Assembly (NCBI GenBank): GCA_018780435.1
Contig: JADMJS010000683.1
Location: forward strand, 1 to 32,342
DNA length: 32,342 bases
Direction of reading: 5' to 3'
Origin: Myxococcales bacterium
Lineage (GTDB): Bacteria > Myxococcota_A > UBA9042 > GCA-2863065
The notes under the pieces are model-generated. The model was not told the DNA's origin. It saw only the letters and a program-made list of their open reading frames with translations, and made no database searches. A program made the translations under genes and the position numbers. Below are positions 24,297-32,342 of the stretch, in pieces; position 1 is the first letter of the stretch, and each line of letters starts with the position of its first letter.

Positions 24297-25619
24297 TCAC
24301 GGCGCCGGCAGGATCCACGGGGCCGGGCCGAGACAGCGCGGCTGTGCGGCGAGGTCGACCGTGGGGTCGATGAGGCGGGCGGAGGGGCGGCCGTTCCAGG
24401 AGACGAAGGCGTCGACGTGGACCGAGACGGCCGTCTCGCCGGCAGCTTCGGCGTCGTGGCGGACGTGACGCGCGAGCTGGTGGATGAGGTCGGGCTGGGT
24501 GGGCAGTTGGCGGAGCTGGAGGGGCGTCAAGAGGGTGCTCGGGTAGACCCGGCGTTCGGTGATGCGGCCGTCGGGTCCCTGGGAGCGGACTCGGAAGAGG
24601 ACGTAGCCAGTCTTCTCGACCAGCATCACGCGCCAGGCGAAGCGGAAGCCTTCTTCCGTCCAGTTGGTCTTGCCGGGGTAGAGGAGAAAGCGAGCCGGGA
24701 TGAGGACTTGCGCGGTCAGCCAGAGCGCGAGTAGGCCGAGGATCCACCCGGGCGTAGGACGGGTTCGAGGCGCGGGGCTGGGCCCTTCGGTGGGCCGGGC
24801 GAAGAGCGTTCGCGGCCAGGACGGGCCCCAGAAGATGGTCGCCGAGGCGAGCATCACCCACGAGAAGACGCCGACCGGGAAGAGCAGCCAGATGGTGACG
24901 TGAAACACGACGGCGACGACGTAGGCGACCGGGCGGGAGCGGCGCCAGGAGAGCCAGAGGGGGATAGTGAGGTCGAAGGCGGCGCCGAAGAGGCTCATCG
25001 CGTGGGCGGCGAGGTCCGAATCGAGGAGTGGACCGACCACGGGCCAGTGGGCGTAGGCTTGTAGCCAGGTCCGGAGGGGTTCGGCGCGGAGAAGCCAGTC
25101 GCCATCGAACTTCCAGAGGCCGGCGTAGACGTAGACGATGCCGACTTGGAGCCGAAGGCAGAGGGTCGCCCACCGCGGGACGACGCTCCCGCGGCGGTCC
25201 GAGAAGCCAGCCGGCGTCGGCAGGAGCGCCAGGAGCGTCGCGAGCACGCTGATGAGGTAGTAGTGGTTCAGGTAGGTCGCGGCGTCTATGAGCTCGGCCC
25301 ACGTGAAGAGCACGGCGAAGAGGGCGGCGGCTTTGCGCGGGTGAAAGCCGACCATGACCGCCACAGCGGCCAGCGCCATGACGCCGAACTGGACCTCGAG
25401 CCACGGCGCGGGCAGGGGCCCTACCCAGTCAAAGCCGGGGTAGCTGAAGTGGAAGGTGGGGGCGGCGAGGAGGCTCTGGTCCCAGTCGTAGGCGAGGAAA
25501 CGCAGGACGGCGAAGACCATGACGCCGCCGAAGAGTGAGCGGAACGCGCGGAGACCGGCGGCGTCTTCGGGCTCATTCAGCCACGCGAGGGTGCGATCCA
25601 ACCGAGCAGCCGCTGTCAC
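24297..25619 (-). CDS. Vitamin-K-dependent gamma-carboxylase homologue (HTTM family), full length
   Basis: 440 residues with about six transmembrane helices in residues 25-310, then a soluble C-terminal part. The membrane part matches mammalian GGCX in order: a conserved His before a helix (LNHYYLISVLATLL, His119), AGLWKFDGDW in which Lys170 sits where GGCX has its catalytic base Lys218, a conserved FH (His240), and VGVFSWVMLASATIFWGPSW. The C-terminal part also matches: NWTEEGFRFAWRVML and VSWNGRPSARLIDPTVDLA. GGCX carboxylates glutamates while oxidising reduced vitamin K. Bacterial homologues may instead use other quinol-driven base chemistry. It begins six bases after the divergent imelysin gene, so it belongs to that operon. 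The substrate is unknown. Confidence 0.88.
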   Translation of the reverse strand: MTAAARLDRTLAWLNEPEDAAGLRAFRSLFGGVMVFAVLRFLAYDWDQSLLAAPTFHFSYPGFDWVGPLPAPWLEVQFGVMALAAVAVMVGFHPRKAAALFAVLFTWAELIDAATYLNHYYLISVLATLLALLPTPAGFSDRRGSVVPRWATLCLRLQVGIVYVYAGLWKFDGDWLLRAEPLRTWLQAYAHWPVVGPLLDSDLAAHAMSLFGAAFDLTIPLWLSWRRSRPVAYVVAVVFHVTIWLLFPVGVFSWVMLASATIFWGPSWPRTLFARPTEGPSPAPRTRPTPGWILGLLALWLTAQVLIPARFLLYPGKTNWTEEGFRFAWRVMLVEKTGYVLFRVRSQGPDGRITERRVYPSTLLTPLQLRQLPTQPDLIHQLARHVRHDAEAAGETAVSVHVDAFVSWNGRPSARLIDPTVDLAAQPRCLGPAPWILPAP

Positions 25620-25625
25620 GCGAAC

Positions 25626-26807
25626 TCAGTCGCCGTCGGCGTCGTTGAAGGCGAGCGAGAGGGCCAGCGTGCCGATGACGTCGGCCTGAATGGTGCGCTG
25701 GAGCTCACCGAGCGTCGTGATGGCGGCCTCGACGGTGGCCGGGGCGCTGGCTACTGCGGCGGCGAGTGGCTCCGGGATGGCGACAATCGCGTGTCGCGAT
25801 GCCGCGAGGTGGTCGCGAATGGACCGGTTGAGTGTGTTCGGGCTGCGGCCGACGAGGTAGTCGAGGAGCCCCATGGCGTCGCCATTCTGGCCGCCTTCGA
25901 GGACCCGCTCGATGCCGTCGAGCACGTCGAGGAGATCGCGCAACGAGCGCCCGCTGTAGCGCGACTCGACACTGTCTGGGAGGGCAGTACCGGTCTTCTG
26001 GCCCACGGGGGCGCCGAGTTTTTCGGCGCGGATGTTCTCGATCGTAAAGCCGATTCGGTTCACGACCTCCGCCATGGACGCCTGCGGCCCCATGTAGTTG
26101 GGCATGGCGACGGGCGCCCCGCCGAGCTGGGCGACGCCGGGGACCGACTCGCCGGGGTAGGTGAGCTGAAGGAGGAAGCCGCGGGGGGCGGTCGTCGTCT
26201 CTTCGGCCGCCATGGGGGTCCAGGCGAGCCGCACCGATTCGGCCAGCGCCGTCAGGTCGGTCGTCGCCGCGACGAGATACTCGCACCGGCGCGCGTCGGC
26301 CTCGAACGCGGCGAGCGTGTCATCGCCGCGTTCATAGAGGGCGACCTCGATAGCGGGGAGGCCCCGAACGGCGGCGCCGGCGGCGTCGAGGGCCGCGGGC
26401 GTGAGCGGCGTGTCGGCCGCGAGGAGCTCCTCGAGTTTGTCCGGGCGCGCGGGCCAGAAGTCGATCTGCGGTCCGAAACGTCCCCATTGAACGTCCGCGT
26501 AAGGGCCGAAAGCGAAGACCTCCATGCGCTTCCAGGCGCCGCGGGCGGCGTCCCAGGCGGCACGAGTGGCGCTCAGGGCTGCTGCATCGGGCGCGCCGCA
26601 GAAGGCGCTGGCCGCGTCCGAGAGCGCCCGGGCTTCGCTCTCGAACTCCCCGTAACCGTGGAGGATAACGTCGGATCCCCACGACTCCAGGAGCTGGTAG
26701 CGGGCGTCGCGGTTACGGCCGAAGGGGTAACACGCGAGCGCGGTAACCCCGATAGCAAGGCCCAGGATCGCGACTCGCCCTCGAGCTGGCAGCGTCTTCA
26801 ACCTCAC
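25626..26807 (-). CDS. Imelysin-family lipoprotein, divergent (GLPAIE type)
   Basis: 393 residues. The GTG at 26807 overlaps the di-haem gene stop (GTGA). The open frame runs to 27005 but only shadows that gene. The lipobox is ALAC (Cys26). The helical imelysin fold has the motif variant RGLPAIEVALYERGDD (148-163): the metal-associated HxxE of canonical imelysins (GFHAIE) is replaced by Pro151...Glu154, so metal binding or peptidase activity is doubtful. MEVFAFGPYADVQWGRFGPQ and YSGRSLRDLLDVLDGIERV are typical of this clade. Imelysin-like proteins are periplasmic, often iron-regulated and proposed in iron uptake. It forms a coupled unit with the di-haem oxidoreductase upstream and the gamma-carboxylase homologue downstream. 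Confidence 0.9.
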   Translation of the reverse strand: MRLKTLPARGRVAILGLAIGVTALACYPFGRNRDARYQLLESWGSDVILHGYGEFESEARALSDAASAFCGAPDAAALSATRAAWDAARGAWKRMEVFAFGPYADVQWGRFGPQIDFWPARPDKLEELLAADTPLTPAALDAAGAAVRGLPAIEVALYERGDDTLAAFEADARRCEYLVAATTDLTALAESVRLAWTPMAAEETTTAPRGFLLQLTYPGESVPGVAQLGGAPVAMPNYMGPQASMAEVVNRIGFTIENIRAEKLGAPVGQKTGTALPDSVESRYSGRSLRDLLDVLDGIERVLEGGQNGDAMGLLDYLVGRSPNTLNRSIRDHLAASRHAIVAIPEPLAAAVASAPATVEAAITTLGELQRTIQADVIGTLALSLAFNDADGD

Positions 26808-28192
26808 AGCGACTCCAAGAACGCGATGAGCGCGTCGCGATCGGCCGCGGGGGCAGCACGGAACGCTTGCTTGGCGGCCTCGGCCTCCCCGCCGTGCCAC
26901 AAGATGGCCTCGGCGAGCGAGCGGGCGCGGCCGTCGTGGAGGAAGCGGGTGTGGCCGTTCACGTCGTCGACGAGGCCGAGGCCCCACAGCGGCGGGGTCT
27001 TCCACTCCCGTCCGTCAGCGGCGAAGACGGGGCGGCCGTCGGCGAGCCCGTCGCCCATGTCGTGGAGGAGCTGGTCGGTGTAGGGCCAGATGCGTTGATT
27101 CGACAGCTCCGGCAGGGAGGGGTGGACGTCCGTGGTCCACGAGGGCGTGTGGCAGGTGGCGCAACCCAGGTCGTGGAAGTGGGCTTCACCGGCGACGACG
27201 TCGGCGGCGCCGAAGCGACGGCGCACGGGGACCGCGAGCACCGAGCTGTAGAGGACGGTCTTGTCGAAGGCGTCGGGCTCGATCTCGGGCGCTCCGCCGG
27301 TGGCCGACGCCCGGCACTCTGTCTGAGGCTCCGAGCACGCCTCCTCGGGGAAGACCGGGCTCGTGATGCCCATATCGCCGAGGAAGGCGCCGGCGACCTG
27401 TTGGCGAATGGACGGCTGGTCTGCCTTCCAGCCGAAGCGCCCGAGCCGGAGGGCCTGCGCCTGTTGGTCCCAGACTTCGTTCACACGGCCTGAGATCCCG
27501 TCGTTATCGGCGTCATCGGGATCGGCGGTGGCACGGATGGCGCTGTCGTCGATGGCTTCGAGGAGGCCGAGGCCGATCATCTGCGGCGCGACTCGGGGCG
27601 AGACGAGGAGGTCGTCCGGCAGGGGACCATAGGCGGGGTCGCCGATGGTGTAGGTCGGCGACAGCAGCGTGTAGGGGGTGCCGTCGCTGTAAGTGCCCGG
27701 GATCTCCGCATTCGTGATGGTTATCGCGCCTTCCGCGGGGACGTCCGGGAGGGCGAAGGGCTGGAGCTGACCGCCATACGTGGCGTGGCCCAGGGGGCCC
27801 CCTTCCGGGCCGGTCCCGGGGATGGAGAGCCGGAGGAGCAAGCCGAGGTGGTCTTCGCCGTTCGCGGGGGGCTGGGCGCGGCCGTCTTTGAAGTGGCACG
27901 CCGAGCACGAGCGGGCGTTGAAGAGCGGCCCGAGCCCGTCGCGGGCCGTCGTGCTCGCGGGCGCGGAGACCCACGCGGCGTTGAAGAAGCTGTTGCCCGA
28001 GAAGAAGTCGCCCTCGTGTTCGGGCAGTAGGTTCTCGATAGGGGACGCGAAGGCGTTGCTGCCGAGGAGGAGCGTGTTGGTCGTAGCGCCGCCCGGGAGC
28101 CGGCTCGACGCGTCGATGAGCGCGGTCTCATCGGCCGTACAAGCGGCGAAGGCGAGGGCGGTGGGCAGGAGGCGTCTCACGGGGCGGCTCAC
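26804..28192 (-). CDS. Di-haem oxidoreductase (DHOR/DUF1111-like) lipoprotein
   Basis: 462 residues. There are two c-type haem sites: CSACH (96-100) in GLGPLFNARSCSACHFKDGR, and CATCH (344-348). FGWKADQPSIRQQVAGAFLG and DADNDGISGRVNEVWD are family hallmarks of the thiol-oxidoreductase-like di-haem peroxidase relatives. A signal peptide ends near FAAC (Cys18), probably a lipoprotein on the periplasmic side. The haems need the cytochrome-c maturation system. Expected role: electron transfer or peroxidase-like redox chemistry near iron handling. The GTG start at 28192 overlaps the upstream imelysin stop by four bases, and its own stop overlaps the next imelysin start, so all three are translationally coupled. 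Confidence 0.93.
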   Translation of the reverse strand: MSRPVRRLLPTALAFAACTADETALIDASSRLPGGATTNTLLLGSNAFASPIENLLPEHEGDFFSGNSFFNAAWVSAPASTTARDGLGPLFNARSCSACHFKDGRAQPPANGEDHLGLLLRLSIPGTGPEGGPLGHATYGGQLQPFALPDVPAEGAITITNAEIPGTYSDGTPYTLLSPTYTIGDPAYGPLPDDLLVSPRVAPQMIGLGLLEAIDDSAIRATADPDDADNDGISGRVNEVWDQQAQALRLGRFGWKADQPSIRQQVAGAFLGDMGITSPVFPEEACSEPQTECRASATGGAPEIEPDAFDKTVLYSSVLAVPVRRRFGAADVVAGEAHFHDLGCATCHTPSWTTDVHPSLPELSNQRIWPYTDQLLHDMGDGLADGRPVFAADGREWKTPPLWGLGLVDDVNGHTRFLHDGRARSLAEAILWHGGEAEAAKQAFRAAPAADRDALIAFLESL

Positions 28193-29358
28193 TCCGCGGC
28201 GGGGACGGCGAGGCCGTAGTGCGTGAAGACCGACTCGAAGGAGGTCGAGAGCGCCCGCAACGCGGTGATGAGCTTCATCACCCGGTCACGGCCGGCGGCG
28301 TTGTCGGCGGCGATCTCCTGGTCGAAGGGCGGCTGCAGCGCGTTGGCGAGAGACAAGCACGTCTCGACCTGCGCCGAGATGGTGTCGGCGAGAGTGGGCT
28401 GGGTCGCGCGGACGACGTCTTCGATGCCCACACCGTCGACTTTGGCGTCGCTGGTGCGGGTGTAGTCGCCCTTCCAGACGTTTCGGATCCCGACGATGTC
28501 TTGGACCATGTCGCGGTGGGTGTTGTCGCTGAAGCAGGAGTGTTCGTCCTCCTGATCGCGCGAGTCGTAGGCCGTTTGGAGGCGCTCGCCGCCGGTCTCG
28601 AAGCCGGTGAGCTTGGTCATGCCGGTCAAGATGCGGCGCAGGGCCTCGCCCGGCTCTACGGCGATGAAGTCCTGGCGGTAGTTGACCTTTCCAGCCACCC
28701 ACGCGTCGCGGACGGCCGTTAGGTCCGTGACGAGGAGGTCCGTGACCGTCTGAAGGTAAAGGCGGCGCCGATCGGCGCTCTCGCGGCCGCCGTCTTGAAA
28801 GTCGCTGGCCGGGCGCGCGCCGGGCCCCGTCTCCGATTGATCCTGGCCCCAAAGCAGAAACTCGATCGCGTGAAAACCGGTCGCGATGTTGGTCTCGCCG
28901 CCGGCTTCGTTGGCCTCGACGAGGGCCTCCGTCGTGATCGCGACGCTGCTGTCCGAGATGAGGCCGGAGGTCTCGTTCCCTTCGACGTAATCGATGTAGC
29001 TCTCATCGAGCGGCCAGGCGTTGACCTGGCCTTCCGGGCCGCCGTTCGGCATGTCGATGGGTCCATCGTAGAAGCGGAAGACCTCCGACTGCAGGTAGGA
29101 CTCGCGCGCGGTGAGCCATGCGTCACGAGCCGCTTCGAGCGTCGTGTCCGTCGGGCCGGCCAGGAACGCGTCGATGGCCGTCTTCAGCGCCACGGCGTCC
29201 ACAACCGAGTCCTCGTACACGGCGGCCACGAGCTCGGCGTAGTCGGACTGCGCGTCGGCCGCGTTCTCGGGGAGCGCAGTCGTGGCCGCGTCATCACTGG
29301 AGCTGCCGCAACCGAGGGAGAGAGACGCGACAAAGAAGAGGGCAAAGCGGGTCGACAT
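28189..29358 (-). CDS. Imelysin-family protein (canonical, IrpA-like)
   Basis: 389 residues. A signal peptide with lipobox LSLGC (Cys17) anchors it in the envelope. The canonical imelysin motif TGFHAIEFLLWGQD (160-173) carries the His163-x-x-Glu166 pair. FYDGPIDMPNGGPEGQVNAW, DEHSCFSDNTHRD and NYRQDFI are further family signatures. These proteins (also called peptidase M75/IrpA) bind or handle iron in the periplasm and are typically Fur-regulated; peptidase activity is disputed. The ATG at 29358 has GGAG six bases upstream. It is the first gene of the operon, 41 bp below a Fur-like palindrome. The next gene overlaps by GTGA. Confidence 0.93.
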   Translation of the reverse strand: MSTRFALFFVASLSLGCGSSSDDAATTALPENAADAQSDYAELVAAVYEDSVVDAVALKTAIDAFLAGPTDTTLEAARDAWLTARESYLQSEVFRFYDGPIDMPNGGPEGQVNAWPLDESYIDYVEGNETSGLISDSSVAITTEALVEANEAGGETNIATGFHAIEFLLWGQDQSETGPGARPASDFQDGGRESADRRRLYLQTVTDLLVTDLTAVRDAWVAGKVNYRQDFIAVEPGEALRRILTGMTKLTGFETGGERLQTAYDSRDQEDEHSCFSDNTHRDMVQDIVGIRNVWKGDYTRTSDAKVDGVGIEDVVRATQPTLADTISAQVETCLSLANALQPPFDQEIAADNAAGRDRVMKLITALRALSTSFESVFTHYGLAVPAAE

Positions 29359-29399
29359 CGAGGGCTCCGTGACAGAAGACGGCGCACCATATCGAGGCG

Positions 29400-29418
29400 G
29401 CTAATGAGATGCAATATC
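29400..29418. promoter_or_regulatory. Fur-box-like palindrome upstream of the imelysin operon
   Basis: The plus strand reads GCTAATGAGATGCAATATC, which matches the Fur consensus GATAATGATAATCATTATC at 14 of 19 positions. It is an A/T-rich island in a GC-rich intergenic region, 41 bp before the first ATG, where a repressor would block transcription. This fits iron-repressed expression of imelysin genes. No Fur gene is in the window. Confidence 0.55.
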
Positions 29419-29435
29419 AAATGCGAACTTGGCGC

Positions 29436-29448
29436 TCGCCCGAAGCGA
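29436..29448 (+). repeat. 13-mer TCGCCCGAAGCGA, copy 3
   Basis: Lies 17 bp from the Fur-like palindrome in the 276-bp gap upstream of the imelysin operon. It is the same 13-mer as at 1759 and 12698. Confidence 0.5.
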
Positions 29449-29592
29449 CCCGCGCGGAGAACGCGATTCTCACGGGTAGACTCGTAAGGAACTACGTGTC
29501 GGTGTGTGGACTCGCGGTCACTCAGGCGCGACGGAACAGTCCGGGGCCGACTCCAGCTGAAGCCGGCCGCCCAGGGAGCGGTCGCTCGGGAG

Positions 29593-29608
29593 GAGGCGGT
29601 GCCGCCTC
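29593..29608 (-). terminator. Hairpin after tesB
   Basis: GAGGCGG-TG-CCGCCTC is a perfect 7-bp inverted repeat 27 bases beyond the tesB stop. It may end the ffh-tesB transcript. There is no U-tract. Confidence 0.4.
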
Positions 29609-29634
29609 GAGTCCGTGCAGAGAGACGGAAACAC

Positions 29635-30582
29635 TCAGGCGCGCTTGCGGATGAGGCCTTCTTGCGAGGTGGTGGCGATGAGGCGGCCGTCTCGCGTGAA
29701 GATGCGACCACGGACGAGGCCGCGTGCGCCGCTCGCCGAGGGGCTGTCCATCACGTAGAGGAGCCAATCGTCGACGCGGAAGGCGCCGTGAAACCACATG
29801 ACGTGGTCGAGGCTCGCGACCTGCATGCCCGGCGTGAGCCAAGAGACGCCGTGGGGGAGGAGCGCCGTGCCGAGGAACATGAAGTCCGAGGCGTAGGCGA
29901 GGAGGCAGGCGTGGAGCGTGGGGGAGTCCGGGAGGGCGCCGACCGCTTTGAACCACACGGCGCGTTCGGGCGGACGGGGGACCGGGCGCAGCAGGTCCGT
30001 CGGCCCGGCAGAGGCGGCCGGTGGATCGATGGGCCGGTGCTCGAAGGGGCGCGGCATCTTCGCGTAACCACGGAGGAACGCGGCGATCCGGTTGTGGTCG
30101 GCGCTCCCAGCCGGAGCGTTCGAGGAGGCCCGCTCAAGCCGCTCGGTCTCGCTCATGACGGCGTCCGGGGGCGGGACGTCCGGCATGACGTCGGCGTGTT
30201 CGAGCCCTGGCTCTACAAACTGAAAGGACGCCGCGAGGTTGAAGATGGCTTCACCGTTCTGGATGGCGACGACGCGGCGGGTCGTGAACGACGCGCCGTC
30301 CCGAATGCGGTCGACGTCGTAGACGATGGGGGCTTTGACGTCCCCCGGGCGAAGGAAGTAGGCGTGGAGCGAGTGGACGACGCGGTCAGCCGGGACGGTC
30401 TCGACCGCCGCAGAGAGGGCTTGCCCGAGGACCTGTCCGCCGAAGACCGTGCCCCAGCCGAGGTCCTGACTCGCGCCCCGGAAGAGGTTCTTCTCGATGC
30501 GTTCGAGCGTGAGGAGTGAGACCAGCTCCGAGAGGACTCGGGATCCCTGTTCCGTCGTCGCGTCGCTCTGGTCGCTGGACAC
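29635..30582 (-). CDS. tesB: Acyl-CoA thioesterase II (TesB)
   Basis: 315 residues in the double-hotdog TesB arrangement. N-terminal hotdog: VFGGQVLGQALSAAVETV and VHSLHAYFLRPGD. C-terminal hotdog: ACLLAYASDFMFLG, with the active-site Asp of E. coli TesB (Asp204), ASLDHVMWFHGAF (Ser where E. coli has Thr228) and TSQEGLIRKR with the catalytic Gln. It hydrolyses medium- and long-chain acyl-CoA to free acid and CoA in the cytoplasm. Residues about 150-215 between the two hotdogs form a longer Pro/Ala/Glu-rich linker than usual. The GTG at 30582 lies three bases after the ffh stop, so they are co-transcribed. Confidence 0.94.
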   Translation of the reverse strand: MSSDQSDATTEQGSRVLSELVSLLTLERIEKNLFRGASQDLGWGTVFGGQVLGQALSAAVETVPADRVVHSLHAYFLRPGDVKAPIVYDVDRIRDGASFTTRRVVAIQNGEAIFNLAASFQFVEPGLEHADVMPDVPPPDAVMSETERLERASSNAPAGSADHNRIAAFLRGYAKMPRPFEHRPIDPPAASAGPTDLLRPVPRPPERAVWFKAVGALPDSPTLHACLLAYASDFMFLGTALLPHGVSWLTPGMQVASLDHVMWFHGAFRVDDWLLYVMDSPSASGARGLVRGRIFTRDGRLIATTSQEGLIRKRA

Positions 30583-30585
30583 GGG

Positions 30586-32271
<1,686 letters not shown>

Positions 32272-32342
32272 GACGGTCCTCGCGCGGCGCTGGGGGCGGG
32301 CGGGGCCCGCGGGGGCGAGAGGATAGTGCCGACGCCGCGTTG

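Noticed and set aside
26808..27005. N-terminal extension of the second imelysin frame
   Set aside because: Arg/Pro-rich shadow of the di-haem gene. The start at 26807 gives a proper signal peptide and lipobox.
32272..32342. SRP (4.5S) RNA gene next to ffh
   Set aside because: Only 70 bases are available and no GNAR-tetraloop helix pattern was seen.

Overview
This GC-rich stretch comes from a Gram-negative bacterium. It encodes an outer-membrane beta-barrel candidate ending in Phe, several lipoproteins with lipoboxes, periplasmic A2M-type proteins, Ffh and LipB. The high GC content, frequent GTG/TTG starts, 4-nt GTGA/ATGA gene overlaps, abundant TPR and lipoprotein genes and the mix of families (HDOD, PA14-glycosyltransferase, A2M, imelysin/di-haem operon) fit a Myxococcota-like (former deltaproteobacterial) chromosome. 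That taxonomic call is inference. No phage, IS element, CRISPR array, rRNA or tRNA was recognised.

Layout from left to right. (i) On the minus strand, a sensor histidine kinase is cut by the window edge at its H-box, and upstream of it lies a lytic transglycosylase. (ii) A 0.68-kb gene-poor stretch follows. (iii) A plus-strand block holds a lipoprotein with a possible NlpC/P60-like Cys/His pair, a small membrane protein and a TPR protein in one probable operon, then an unrecognised 501-residue protein with two long hydrophobic segments. (iv) A minus-strand operon joined by GTGA overlaps encodes a TPR protein, a PA14-like/GT-C glycosyltransferase and LipB. (v) Next come an outer-membrane beta-barrel gene (+), an HDOD signalling protein (-) and a PfkB sugar kinase (-). 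(vi) A minus-strand operon encodes a VanW-family lipoprotein, an exported AMMECR1-domain protein and a 1,561-residue alpha-2-macroglobulin with a CVEQ thioester motif. It ends in a strong hairpin. (vii) A lower-GC patch carries an orphan hypothetical gene and a VapBC-like toxin-antitoxin pair. (viii) A minus-strand four-gene operon encodes a canonical imelysin, a di-haem oxidoreductase, a divergent imelysin and a full-length vitamin-K-dependent gamma-carboxylase (HTTM) homologue, with a Fur-box-like palindrome upstream. (ix) ffh and tesB form a two-gene unit at the right end.

The two most notable modules are the iron-linked imelysin/di-haem/imelysin/gamma-carboxylase-like operon (24.3-29.4 kb) and the VanW/AMMECR1/A2M cell-envelope operon (16.2-22.4 kb). 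In both, overlapping or tightly spaced genes tie together envelope proteins that are not usually discussed as one system.
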